Positions 29,140 to 38,357 of a DNA stretch of 64,000 bases are shown in pieces (the stretch's first letter is position 1; every line of letters begins with the position of its first letter). Location of the stretch: the NCBI RefSeq assembly GCF_009873495.1, contig NZ_CP046703.1, positions 5,608,501 through 5,672,500 of the forward strand, given 5' to 3'. Both the position numbers and the translations under genes were made by a program. Origin of the DNA: Nostoc sp. ATCC 53789 (lineage in GTDB: Bacteria > Cyanobacteriota > Cyanobacteriia > Cyanobacteriales > Nostocaceae). The notes under the pieces were generated by a model. That model worked only from the letters and a program-made list of their open reading frames with translations, was not told where the DNA came from and made no database searches.

Positions 29140-29508
29140 TTAATGAATTCTTTCTCTAAGTAATTGTTCTTCCAAGGCAGCAATGCGATTGTATGCTGCT
29201 GTTAACTGCGCTGTTAGTCGTTGTATTTGAATTTCTGGTGTTATGTTATCTCCACTTTGACGATGCATATCTAGATAAATACCATCTGTTAGTACATCCT
29301 TGTGTTCCATTTCTGGATTTAAACTGATACGTCTGAGCTGATAGCCTCCAGCCGCACCATTTTCCTGATAATTATCCTTTGCTTGTGTATTGGCTATAGA
29401 ACACTCTGAGAAAGTTTGAGTGACTTTAGCATCAAGTTGCTCAATTACTTGACAGAGGGCATCCAGTTTTTCGCTTAAAGTCAGGATCTGTTGCTGTAAT
29501 AGCTCCAT
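29140..29508 (-). CDS. Small coiled-coil protein, function unknown
   Basis: A 122-aa protein I cannot assign to a named family. Residues 1-35 (MELLQQQILTLSEKLDALCQVIEQLDAKV) and the last ~30 (QRLTAQLTAAYNRIAALEEQLLRER) have heptad-like hydrophobic spacing and should form coiled coils, separated by a polar middle (GGYQLRRISLNPEMEHKDVLTDG). It looks real because of its composition and complete ORF. It faces away from the following solute-binding gene. Confidence 0.65.
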   Translation of the reverse strand: MELLQQQILTLSEKLDALCQVIEQLDAKVTQTFSECSIANTQAKDNYQENGAAGGYQLRRISLNPEMEHKDVLTDGIYLDMHRQSGDNITPEIQIQRLTAQLTAAYNRIAALEEQLLRERIH

Positions 29509-29864
29509 TTAATACCTTTATCCGTACATTTTCTATATGTTATTCAATTTACTCCCAACCTTAACGATACTTATGGATTATTTAAGTATTGATAACTTTT
29601 GGTGCAAATGTGACATTTAAATCATTATTTCTAAATGTAGGTAAAGATTGACTACAAGTACCACTAATGAAATTTATGGAGATAAATTCACTTTTAGGTA
29701 GTAATTTCCTGATAAAGTTGCTATTTTGAGTCAAATATTCCAAATTATCGGTATTAACCACAGAAAACTCCAATAATTTTCCAACTCCGCTTTTTCACCT
29801 AGTCAGCCTCTGGTGAATCTCTGCTTAATATTAGGTATAATCAAAAATTTTAAATCCAAAATCA
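29509..29864. other. Intergenic gap
   Basis: A divergent promoter region between the coiled-coil gene and the solute-binding gene. A 63-codon open stretch on the minus strand (29582-29773) has no start context or family resemblance. Short repeats of AAAATTTTAAATCCAAAATC type occur just before the ATG at 29865. Confidence 0.4.
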
Positions 29865-31022
29865 ATGGATCGACGGTCTTTTTTGCTAGGTACAAGCACA
29901 CTGGCACTTTCACAACTGCTTTTTGGCTGTGGTGGAAACAGGCAGACGCAACTAAAAGTACAGTTATTAAAAGGTTCTATACCTGGTCAGGTGGTGAATC
30001 AGTTCCACAAAGGTTTGCAGCAACAGGTGCAGTTAAAGTTTGCCCCAGTCGAGCAGATAGAGGATTTATTTCAGCAATTACAAAATTGGCAGAAAAAACC
30101 AAAAGCTACCGATGAGCAAGGATGGAGTCGCTTTATACCCTTTAGGCAAGGTCAAAAAACGGCTGATGCAGACCTCGTGACATTGGGAGATTACTGGCTA
30201 AAAGCAGCTATTGAGCAGAAACTGATTCAACCACTTCAAGAGTTACAGGGAAACCAATTAAAGCAATGGTCTGCTTTAGATGAAAAGTGGAAAAAATTAG
30301 TAACACGCGACGACCAAGGTAACTTGGATACTCAAGGGAAGGTGTGGGGTGCGCCTTATCGGTGGGGTACCACGGTGATTGTTTATAACCGTGACAAGTT
30401 GCGAGAATTGGGTTGGACACCCAAAGATTGGAGTGATTTGTGGCGAGATGGAATGCAGCAACGCATTTCTCTACTTAATCAACCACGAGAAGTTATTGGT
30501 CTGGTCTTAAAGAAGCTAGGCAAATCTTACAATACAGAGAATCTTGACCAAGTACCAAACTTGGAAAAGGAATTACAGACATTAAACCAACAGGTGAAGT
30601 TCTACAGTTCCAATAACTACTTAGAACCTTTAATTGTGGGAGACACTTGGCTAGCGGTTGGTTGGTCAAGCGATGTACTGCAAGTTTTAGGACGTTATCC
30701 GCAACTTGGCGCAGTTATACCCCAGTCAGGAACAGCAATGTGGGCGGACTTGTGGGTGCGTCCCGCAGGTATTGATAAGGGTACTTTATCAGATCAATGG
30801 ATTGATTTTTGTTGGCAACCAAGTACAGCTAAACAAATTTCGGTGCTGACTAAAAGTAATTCGCCAATTTCTACAAATATTGCCGCTTCCGACATCCAAG
30901 AACCATTACGGAGTTTGTTGCAGAGCGATCGCGAAGTTTTAGATAAAAGTGAATTTTTGCTTCCCTTACCGCCATCTGCCATAAAACAATACGAGTCTTT
31001 GTTCGCCAAAATGAAGGTTTAA
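29865..31022 (+). CDS. Extracellular solute-binding lipoprotein
   Basis: A 385-aa periplasmic-binding-protein-fold lipoprotein. The N-terminus MDRRSFLLGTSTLALSQLL carries a twin-arginine-like RRSFL motif and a lipobox ending in FGC (Cys near residue 22), so it should be exported and acylated. GKVWGAPYRWGTTVIVYNRDKL and NYLEPLIVGDTWLAVGWSSDVL match polyamine/spermidine-type (PotD-like) binding proteins. No permease or ATPase gene is adjacent. The ligand cannot be determined. The start ATG is at 29865. Confidence 0.9.
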   Translation: MDRRSFLLGTSTLALSQLLFGCGGNRQTQLKVQLLKGSIPGQVVNQFHKGLQQQVQLKFAPVEQIEDLFQQLQNWQKKPKATDEQGWSRFIPFRQGQKTADADLVTLGDYWLKAAIEQKLIQPLQELQGNQLKQWSALDEKWKKLVTRDDQGNLDTQGKVWGAPYRWGTTVIVYNRDKLRELGWTPKDWSDLWRDGMQQRISLLNQPREVIGLVLKKLGKSYNTENLDQVPNLEKELQTLNQQVKFYSSNNYLEPLIVGDTWLAVGWSSDVLQVLGRYPQLGAVIPQSGTAMWADLWVRPAGIDKGTLSDQWIDFCWQPSTAKQISVLTKSNSPISTNIAASDIQEPLRSLLQSDREVLDKSEFLLPLPPSAIKQYESLFAKMKV

Positions 31023-31082
31023 TTGGGCATTATGCGAATTAGGAGGTAAGGGCGATAATTTTTCCCTCTAACTCCTAACTAT

Positions 31083-31664
31083 TTACTGGAGAGAACGCTG
31101 TAAGCCTATCTTGTTCTTAACAGTTGTTTGGATACTGCATAAAGCTGGACTTGTACTAAAGTTGCAAGTATAAGTTGCTAAGGGTTCCTTTTGATAGTTA
31201 AATACCCGGACGTTGTAACCAAAGTTTCGTGCAGCACTACCCAAGCGATTTACAAAGTCGTAGCGCTCTATATACTCTAGTAAGCTCCAAATTTGCTGAT
31301 TTACGATCAAGTCTACTCTTGCAGCTTCCTTACCAGAAGCTGGATATGCTATCCAATTATCCAATAGCTTTCTCTCAGAGTTTTGTTGTGCCCACCATAA
31401 ACTCGGAACAGTTAATCCTTGTGGATGAATTGTGTTAGCTGTGATTACATAGTCTTTTGGCTTGGTCAATAAATCTAGTTCTAAAGGCGCACTCGAAGGC
31501 GACGGTATCGCGCGGGTTTGCGCTAGCGAGGGCGACGGGATTAGTAAAGTGGTGAGGGCAATGGTTAGTAGTAATGAAAATGATGTTTGGCGATCGCTGC
31601 GCCAACACCTGCCGTAGGATTTCCAAGGGGCTGTAGGGCGATCGCACAATTTAGGTATATGCAT
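31083..31664 (-). CDS. Exported protein of unknown function
   Basis: A 193-aa protein. A signal segment SFSLLLTIALTTLLIPSPSLAQT ends near residue 50 with an A-x-A-like cleavage site; the preceding ~28 residues are basic and may belong to an alternative upstream start. The mature part has WWAQQNSERKLLDNWIAYP and DLIVNQQIWSLLEYIERYDFVNRLG, a pattern I have seen only in cyanobacterial hypothetical proteins. Two Cys near the C-terminus (YTCNFS, ALCSIQ) could form a disulfide. It is convergent with the solute-binding gene. Function unknown. Confidence 0.75.
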   Translation of the reverse strand: MHIPKLCDRPTAPWKSYGRCWRSDRQTSFSLLLTIALTTLLIPSPSLAQTRAIPSPSSAPLELDLLTKPKDYVITANTIHPQGLTVPSLWWAQQNSERKLLDNWIAYPASGKEAARVDLIVNQQIWSLLEYIERYDFVNRLGSAARNFGYNVRVFNYQKEPLATYTCNFSTSPALCSIQTTVKNKIGLQRSLQ

Positions 31665-32016
31665 AGCTGATACTAATTCGTAATTAAGGCATTAGTAAAA
31701 ATTCGCACAATTTAAACTTTAATGGCAACGATGCGAATTATTCGATAGTCTGATGTTTAACTTCCTTGTTAATACAGCGTCGGCTTGAGATATTCCTCCA
31801 CGACGCGAATTAATTGTATTTGTTGCTCACCGAAGAGAGCAGGGGAGGCAGGAGAAGAAGAGAAGCAGGGGGGGAAGAAAATACCTCTCCTGCTCAGAAG
31901 GGGTCTGAAGCTAGGCTGTTGACTTTGTTGGTTTTAAGGCAAAATTATTTCATGCAATAAAGATGTTCTTAAATGCTCCTAAAGCACTTTCCCAAGCTGG
32001 GTGTTCATAAAATGAA
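31665..32016. other. Gap with G-rich repeat
   Basis: No gene. It contains a purine-rich repeat (gagcaggggaggcaggagaag type, about 31838-31880), the same family as the insert in cobT. Confidence 0.5.
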
Positions 32017-34638
32017 TTATGAGCGCAATGCAGATACTCCCATAGGGCCACGAGTTACGCCCAATTGATTTTGCAGCTTCAACTCGCGCCATAGTTGGGA
32101 ACCTGTAATTTCACCTTGCAATAATTGACGATAGCGATGTATTATTTTGGTCACTTGGCCAGGGGTTTCATTTACAAACTCGATACGAAAGTGACGTAAT
32201 CCCAACTCTATGAGACGTTGTACGTACTCGGCTCCAGTTTGGGCTGTGCTGTTAAATACAGTGTTGCGACAACCTACATCTGCCTTGAGGACATGTTCGC
32301 TGCCTACACGATCTTTTAATTTTACTTCCTGCTTTTCACAAGGTCTTCCACAGTTAGTATGATCTGTACCTGTCGATAGAAAAGCACAGAATACGCAGTG
32401 TTCCATGTGGAACATCGGTATATGTTGATGGATTGTCACCTCAAACCACTGGGGTGGACAACTGGTGAGCAGGTCTTGTAGTTGGGCAATATTCAGGTCA
32501 TAAGATGCCGTCAGCCGTTCTAAAGCAAAGCGTTGCTGAAAGTAGTCTGCCGTCAAGGGATTAGCAACGTTGAGCGAAAAATCTCCAATACAACGGTCTT
32601 GAGCAAAGAATTGCAATTGGTCATAGTTCCGTATCAGATAGCCATCTGCTTCACAGGCACGTACCTGCTGCAAAATCCAATTTTCACCCGGTTTAGTAAT
32701 TCGGGGTGGTGCAACCCAGATTGTGGGGAGTGGTGAGTTATCAGTTAAAAGTGAAGAATTGTCTGCTTTGTTTTTTTGCTGTTGTTGGCGAACCATTTGC
32801 ACCGCTTCTCGGTAGGCGCGGGGATCTTCAAATTCACAGTAAAGTGTTTCAATCCCAGCTTTGAGAGCGGCTTGGAGTTGCTTGAGGTTTCGTACTAAGA
32901 CGATGAGTGAAGGAGATGTAGCTTTAGCTTCCCGCAGGGTAGGAGAAGAGGAAGATGAGGAGTGGAGTAAATCTTGGAAAGAGACATCAGAACGTAATTG
33001 CCAGCGTTTAGGTTGACTTCGCAATTCTTCCAACTGCACCACAATTTCCCGCCGCATCCGGTTCAACTCACTTACGGGCAGCATAAGGGAAGTGCTGAGG
33101 TGGTTGGTTAGTTTTTCCAAAACGAAAGGGGTGTTACCGAGACGACCGAATTGTTCTTGTAAACGTTCTGTATCTAAGGGTTTGGTGTGCGCCTCCACTA
33201 GAGAAATTGCAGATTCTACCTGGACAATATTACCGAGTCGATCGCGGGCGATCGCAATCAATGGCTGACCAATTTCTCCATAAGCCTCAACATCAATGGG
33301 ACGCTGAAATTGTGGGTTCTCACCTGCAAAACTTTGACGCAGTTGCTTATCAAGTTCGGGATCGCTGGTTTTCCAAATGCGATCGCCTATATGCACTCGG
33401 CGCAGGTTCAAGTCATTTCGCCCAAAGGTCAGCATTGCTTCTTTACCCTTAGACACCACAGCATAAACCCGGCCGCCTTCTTCCTTCGCTTCTGGATGAC
33501 CGCAATCAAATACAATTCCATCCCCTGGTTTTACAGGCGCTTCCAATTTGACTGTCACCTGTTCATTGTGAATGCGGGTAACTTCACCTAAATAAACCCC
33601 ACGTTTTTTACCAAAGCGAGCGTGAACGAGTTCTTGATTATTAATCCCGCCAAACCAACCCGTGTAGAGTCCGCGAGAAAATGCCATCTCTAGGTTGTAG
33701 TGTTTTTGATTAAGTGGAAGATCCCCCCAACTCCTCTTAACAAGGGGGGCTATTTTCCCTTTTGAAGGGGGGCTAGGGGGGATCTCCTCCATCACCCGAT
33801 CTAGGGCTTGCCGATAAACACGGGTGACATTAGCAACATACTCTGGAGCTTTTAGGCGACCTTCAATTTTGAGACAAGTTACTCCTGATTTCACCAAATC
33901 GGGCAAAACATCTAACCCTGCTAAGTCTTGAGGACTGAGTAAATATTTGCGTTCTTTTAAATTTACAACTTCCCCATCAGCGATTAGATCGTAAGGCATC
34001 CGGCAAGCTTGGGCACATTCGCCTCGATTAGCAGAACGTCCGCCTAAAGCTTCGCTAGTCAAACACTGACCGGAATACGCCACGCACAAAGCACCATGAA
34101 CAAAAACTTCCAAGGGCAGCGAAGTTTCTTGTTGGGCAATCTGCTGCTGAATTTTATTAATTTCCTGAAGAGAACATTCACGCGCCAGCACCACCAATTG
34201 ACAGCCAAGAGACTTAGCAAATTCCACCCCAGCCGCACTGGTGATGGTCATTTGGGTGGAAGCATGGATGGGAAAATCAGGCGAGAGGTGACGGATGAGA
34301 CGACAAATTCCGACATCTTGAACAATGACAGCATCCACACCTGCGGCAATAATTGTGCGGAGATATTGCTGCGCTTCTGCTAATTCTTTGGGAAATATGA
34401 GTGTGTTGACGGTGACATAACCCTTTACGCCGCGACGGTGCAGAAATGTCATTAATTGGGGTAAGTCTGCTTCAGTAAAATTTTCTGCTCGCATTCTGGC
34501 GTTGAAGCGATCCAAACCGAAGTAAATCGCATCTGCCCCATTTTCCACAGCAGCTTTAGCACAGTCCCAATTACCTGCTGGCGCAAGTAGTTCAGGACGT
34601 TGAAGAGAAGAAGGGGAAGAGAGGCGATCGCTTTTCAT
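32017..34638 (-). CDS. Peptidase U32 family protein (RlhA/YhbU type)
   Basis: About 873 aa. The N-terminal half is the U32 core: RPELLAPAGNWDCAKAAVENG, ADAIYFGL, and CYSGQ-like AYSGQCLTSEALGGRSANRGECAQACR with clustered Cys for an iron-sulfur site, then CLKIEGRLKAPEYV. The C-terminal half has further Cys clusters (HCVFCAFLSTG, NCGRPCEKQ). RlhA-type members take part in 23S rRNA C2501 hydroxylation; others are collagenase-like. I chose ATG 34638 (MKSDRL), which precedes the conserved start; a longer ORF to 34776 adds 46 unconserved residues. At least three repeat-derived inserts interrupt it in frame. Confidence 0.9.
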   Translation of the reverse strand: MKSDRLSSPSSLQRPELLAPAGNWDCAKAAVENGADAIYFGLDRFNARMRAENFTEADLPQLMTFLHRRGVKGYVTVNTLIFPKELAEAQQYLRTIIAAGVDAVIVQDVGICRLIRHLSPDFPIHASTQMTITSAAGVEFAKSLGCQLVVLARECSLQEINKIQQQIAQQETSLPLEVFVHGALCVAYSGQCLTSEALGGRSANRGECAQACRMPYDLIADGEVVNLKERKYLLSPQDLAGLDVLPDLVKSGVTCLKIEGRLKAPEYVANVTRVYRQALDRVMEEIPPSPPSKGKIAPLVKRSWGDLPLNQKHYNLEMAFSRGLYTGWFGGINNQELVHARFGKKRGVYLGEVTRIHNEQVTVKLEAPVKPGDGIVFDCGHPEAKEEGGRVYAVVSKGKEAMLTFGRNDLNLRRVHIGDRIWKTSDPELDKQLRQSFAGENPQFQRPIDVEAYGEIGQPLIAIARDRLGNIVQVESAISLVEAHTKPLDTERLQEQFGRLGNTPFVLEKLTNHLSTSLMLPVSELNRMRREIVVQLEELRSQPKRWQLRSDVSFQDLLHSSSSSSPTLREAKATSPSLIVLVRNLKQLQAALKAGIETLYCEFEDPRAYREAVQMVRQQQQKNKADNSSLLTDNSPLPTIWVAPPRITKPGENWILQQVRACEADGYLIRNYDQLQFFAQDRCIGDFSLNVANPLTADYFQQRFALERLTASYDLNIAQLQDLLTSCPPQWFEVTIHQHIPMFHMEHCVFCAFLSTGTDHTNCGRPCEKQEVKLKDRVGSEHVLKADVGCRNTVFNSTAQTGAEYVQRLIELGLRHFRIEFVNETPGQVTKIIHRYRQLLQGEITGSQLWRELKLQNQLGVTRGPMGVSALRS
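32719..32770 (-). repeat. Repeat-derived insert in the U32 gene
   Basis: Encodes DNSSLLTDNSPLPT. The DNA (gtggtgagttatcagttaaa type) is a common intergenic repeat word in Nostocales and splits an otherwise conserved stretch. Confidence 0.6.
33719..33787 (-). repeat. AGATCCCCCC palindrome inserted in the U32 gene
   Basis: A roughly 68-bp inverted repeat (agatccccccaactcctctt ... gctaggggggatct) that encodes IPPSPPSKGKIAPLVKRSWG in frame. The same element forms the core of the MITEs at 4881-5043 and 48797-48947. Confidence 0.85.
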
Positions 34639-34776
34639 CAGATTTAGGGTTAAGTAGCACCATAGTGATTTTATCGAAGTTGGTGGGGGATGGTGCGATC
34701 GCTCTTTTGTATAGAACGAGCAATACACCAAAATAATTCCTGGGAATACTGAGATTAAGTCTATGTTGGCAAACAA

Positions 34777-35136
34777 ATATGGTTAATCCTTTCACTCAGA
34801 AACCCGAACCATATCCGTTTAAGGGAGGAGATGCCTCGGAATACAAGGTATTCATAATTGCTACTTGGTATACTTACCGGAATTCCTTTGGCAGCAATTC
34901 CATACTCATGGCAAAAGTTATGAAGTTTAAATAGCTCCCTAGACAGAGGAAGCGTCTAAAACGATTATTTAGCATTCCAACATATACTAGTAACGTATAT
35001 TTGACTAGAATTAAAGTGTTATAGTGATTATCGTTTGGATACCATCTACGGTAGGGGTTTACGGAAGTGCGCCTCTACGAAAGACATCGCAATTTAGCTA
35101 TAAGTTAATATTTACCGTTTTACGGGTATTAGAAAA
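34777..35136. other. Gap upstream of the amidase gene
   Basis: No gene was seen. TTGACT (35001-35006) and TATAGT (35020-35025) are present but spaced only 13 bp apart, so a standard promoter is doubtful. Confidence 0.35.
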
Positions 35137-36015
35137 ATGAGGTTTAAAGACTGGGCGACTAGGGTGTTACTAATCTCGCTGATGTTCATGGCTGTGATTG
35201 TGGTGCTGCTAATTGGACGAGCGACAAAATTACACAATAATCCGACAACATCCCATCTATCTAATCCACGGGTTATGGCCTTCAGTCAATATCCGCAGGT
35301 GCAATTCCAATCAGCGAAAGAGCCAGAGAAGAAATCTCAACGTGTTATCAAGTCCCCAGTCAAGACTAACAAACCTGTATCGAGGTACATAACTACTCAA
35401 GCTTTTGCACAGTACAGACCTAGTTATCAAGTTGCTTCGGTTGATCCAAGTAACTATGGAGAACGGTACGCCCAAGATGCTAATGGTATACCTCTTCACA
35501 ATCAACCGATTATCGTCCTCCATGAAACTGGTTATTCTGCTTCCAGCGCGATTAATTTCTTTCAAGTAGCCCATAACGATGAAAGTGTACAGGCAAGTTA
35601 CCACGCTTTAGTCAAGTTAGATGGAACGGTGGTTTATCTAGTACCGCCAGAAAAGCGGGCTTTTGGTGCAGCTAACTCAGTATTTGAGAGTCCACAGGGA
35701 TTGGAAACTGTGCAGACTAATCCAAAGTTACCTGCGTCTGTGAATAATTTTGCTTACCACGTTTCTTTAGAAACACCGCCAGATAGTTATGACAGTAACA
35801 GCCAACAAACCCATAGCGGCTACACGGAGGCTCAATATAAGTCTCTTGCTTGGTTAATTGCTCAAAGTCAAGTTCCAGACTATCGAATTACTACCCATCA
35901 TCTCGTAGATCGTTCTGGTAAAAAAGTTGACCCGATAAATTTTGATGGTAATAAATTTCTGAGTTTACTTAATACTTTTCGTCAAGTTAGACCAATTTAT
36001 AGAGCTAGTAAATAA
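35137..36015 (+). CDS. N-acetylmuramoyl-L-alanine amidase (Amidase_2/PGRP fold)
   Basis: A 292-aa cell-wall hydrolase that cuts the amide bond between muramic acid and the stem peptide. A signal anchor is at about residues 10-30 (VLLISLMFMAVIVVLLIG). The Amidase_2 domain (about 125-280) has zinc-ligand regions IIVLHETGYSASSAINFF and ITTHHLVDRSGKKVDPINFD, the second containing His and Asp ligands, and YHALVKLDGTVVYLVPPEKRAFG. It likely acts in the periplasm in wall turnover or septal remodelling. The start ATG is at 35137; no operon partner. Confidence 0.92.
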   Translation: MRFKDWATRVLLISLMFMAVIVVLLIGRATKLHNNPTTSHLSNPRVMAFSQYPQVQFQSAKEPEKKSQRVIKSPVKTNKPVSRYITTQAFAQYRPSYQVASVDPSNYGERYAQDANGIPLHNQPIIVLHETGYSASSAINFFQVAHNDESVQASYHALVKLDGTVVYLVPPEKRAFGAANSVFESPQGLETVQTNPKLPASVNNFAYHVSLETPPDSYDSNSQQTHSGYTEAQYKSLAWLIAQSQVPDYRITTHHLVDRSGKKVDPINFDGNKFLSLLNTFRQVRPIYRASK

Positions 36016-36027
36016 TTTATTCGTAAT

Positions 36028-36166
36028 GGCGTGGCAAGGCTAAAATAGTGCATTAGACGTAGATTGGGTGAAGCGGAGCGCAAACCAACATATATCAGAA
36101 TGTTGGGTTACGCAAAGCCTCCACCCAACCTACAATTTTTTTGCAACATTTTAGTCTTGCCACGCC
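36028..36166. mobile_element. MITE-like element
   Basis: A 139-bp element with 19-bp terminal inverted repeats ggcgtggcaaggctaaaat (36028-36046) and attttagtcttgccacgcc (36148-36166), one mismatch. Inside is a second inverted arrangement (attgggtgaagcg / ttgggtt). Non-coding, located between convergent amidase and ribBA genes. Confidence 0.75.
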
Positions 36167-36189
36167 ACTACAAAATTTATTGAACCACG

Positions 36190-37884
36190 CTATTTGCTAA
36201 AGCTATATATTTGCTGCTTTTCCAGGCGATCGCTAATCGATGAAGGTAGTGTACCATCCGAGAATGTCTGCCGATCCAGTTGGACTTGTAAATTACTCAA
36301 GGGATCGCAACCAGAAGAAATCAGAAATTCTAGTTTTTGGATGTATGGCAAGGTTGCAAGGTTGTCCAGAATTTGGAAGATAGCTTGTATATAAGGATGA
36401 CCAGTTTGTTGATACCAATCAGAGCTAGCAACTTTTGCTTGATCAAAACCCAAGTGTACTGTCAAAGATGGCTCATCAAATATAGCGATCGCTAACGGAC
36501 GCGCTTCTTCTTGCAACAATAAATCATTACTTTTCGCTAAATGTCGCAGTTTTTCTAAGCGTTCATAACGTTCTGTCACTGCTTCCGGGTCATCTTGCCA
36601 ATGGATTGCTACTGTCACCAGATAAGTCTGTAACAGCATGTGACCCAGCTTTTTCGCCTTTGTCGCTAGGTAATAAGAATTGTAGTCGGTTGCTTCAATT
36701 AACAATGGCACGCGATCAACTACTTCCAAGCCGTAACCTTTAACTCCAGCAATTTTACGGGGATTATTGGTAATCAAACGAATCTTTTTGATGCCCAAAT
36801 CCATCAGCATTTGTGCGCCCATCCCGTAGTCTCGCAAGTCAGCAGGAAATCCCAAACGCTCGTTTGCTTCAACTGTATCCAGTCCCATATCCTGCAATGA
36901 GTAGGCTTTTAGCTTGTTAATCAAGCCGATGCCTCGTCCTTCTTGACGCAGGTATACAACTACACCTTGACCAGCAGCCTCAATCATCTTCAGCGCAGCT
37001 TCTAACTGCATCCGACAATCGCAGCGCAAAGAACCCAAAGCATCACCAGTTAAGCATTCTGAGTGCATCCGAACCATTACTGGCTCATCTTTGAAGTTAT
37101 CTGGATCTCCTTTGACAATTGCAACGTGTTCTGTATTATCCAGGGTATGGCGGTAGGCGTAAATTTCAAACTGGCCGAATTGACTAGGCAGCTTGGTAAT
37201 TACCTCACGATACACCAGGCGATCATGCTGTAGGCGATAGCTGATTAAATCCGCAATACTAATTATTTTTAAATTGTGACGTTTGGCATATTCAAATAAT
37301 TGCTGCAACCGCGCCATTGAACCATCGGGGTTTTGAATTTCACAAATTACCCCGGCTGGATATAGCCCTGCTAGTCGAGATAAGTCTACAGCCGCTTCCG
37401 TATGCCCGGCGCGTTTGAGTACACCCCCAGCTTTTGCCCGAATGGGGAAAATATGACCAGGACGACGTAAATCGGTAGGTTTTGTGGCTGGATTGAGAGT
37501 AACCTGGATAGTGCGGGCACGATCTTCGGCTGAGATGCCAGTCGTAACACCCAATTCTGGCCCAGCATCAATGCTAACAGTGAAGGCAGTTTGATTAGTA
37601 TCTGTAATGTTGCTTACCATCAAAGGTAAGTCTAGCTCGTCTAAGCGATCGCCTGTCATTGCCAAACAAATCAGCCCTCTAGCTTCCACCGCCATGAAAT
37701 TAATCGTGTCGGGTGTCGCAAATTGGGCAGCACAAATTAAGTCGCCTTCATTTTCTCTATTTTCATCATCTACCACTACAATTACACGACCAGCTTTTAG
37801 GTCTGCTAAAGCGGCATCAATCGAATCAAATTTAAAAGCTTGGGTAGGATTAGGCTGTGACACAGAAAGATTTCCAGCTACCAA
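36190..37884 (-). CDS. ribBA: Bifunctional DHBP synthase / GTP cyclohydrolase II
   Basis: A 564-aa fusion catalysing the two entry steps of riboflavin synthesis. The RibB half has [19 protein letters not shown] (about 37-55) and the closing [25 protein letters not shown]. The RibA half has the zinc Cys cluster [17 protein letters not shown], the RQEGRGIGL motif and a [14 protein letters not shown] segment. About 150 extra C-terminal residues ([18 protein letters not shown] onward) are usual in cyanobacterial RibBA. The start appears to be TTG at 37884 ([10 protein letters not shown]); no in-frame ATG precedes the conserved core. Single gene. Confidence 0.96.
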   Translation of the reverse strand: MVAGNLSVSQPNPTQAFKFDSIDAALADLKAGRVIVVVDDENRENEGDLICAAQFATPDTINFMAVEARGLICLAMTGDRLDELDLPLMVSNITDTNQTAFTVSIDAGPELGVTTGISAEDRARTIQVTLNPATKPTDLRRPGHIFPIRAKAGGVLKRAGHTEAAVDLSRLAGLYPAGVICEIQNPDGSMARLQQLFEYAKRHNLKIISIADLISYRLQHDRLVYREVITKLPSQFGQFEIYAYRHTLDNTEHVAIVKGDPDNFKDEPVMVRMHSECLTGDALGSLRCDCRMQLEAALKMIEAAGQGVVVYLRQEGRGIGLINKLKAYSLQDMGLDTVEANERLGFPADLRDYGMGAQMLMDLGIKKIRLITNNPRKIAGVKGYGLEVVDRVPLLIEATDYNSYYLATKAKKLGHMLLQTYLVTVAIHWQDDPEAVTERYERLEKLRHLAKSNDLLLQEEARPLAIAIFDEPSLTVHLGFDQAKVASSDWYQQTGHPYIQAIFQILDNLATLPYIQKLEFLISSGCDPLSNLQVQLDRQTFSDGTLPSSISDRLEKQQIYSFSK

Positions 37885-38357
37885 CGTAAATTTTTTTTAC
37901 AATTTCTTCTTTTAGATTGTAGCTCCTTTATAAGGCAGAGAAGTAGACTAGCAATGATTTGATAACAGGGCAAAAATTTTTGCCGTTCAAAATGGGGATT
38001 TAAAGTGCAGCGACAGCTAAGAATGAACAGGATAAGGGAGACAAATGGCATTAAGATAAGCGCAAACCCTTGATTTAACTGGCTTTTGAGTGTGGGGAGT
38101 GTGGGGAGTGTGGGGGGTAAGACTTCTTCCCCATCCTCCCACACCTCCCACACCTCCCTCAAACAAAGGTTTCAGGTTTTCTTAGTGCCATTCATAAGGG
38201 GGACAAATAGAATATTTTGTCACTTCGCCGCGTCTTCTTACTTTCCGTCCGAAAAAAGTAGAGGGGTTTTAGGTGTTTTGTACGCTAAGAGTCTAGTCGC
38301 TGATATTGTTGATAGCTGAGAACGAATTAACTATTCATGGGATAAGGATTTCAGATC
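37885..38357. other. Gap between divergent ribBA and argC
   Basis: Contains an inverted repeat of GTGTGGGGAGTGTGGGG (38090-38112) against CCTCCCACACCTCCCACACC (38136-38155), a common intergenic repeat type. Promoters for both flanking genes should lie at the edges. No ORF is convincing. Confidence 0.5.

Noticed and set aside
29582-29773. 63-codon minus-strand frame
   Set aside because: No ribosome site, no recognisable family, and it occupies the divergent promoter region.
37878-38162. 94-codon minus-strand frame upstream of ribBA
   Set aside because: Its start lies in the GTGTGGGGAGTG repeat and the product has no domain; the ribBA upstream region and repeats explain the sequence.
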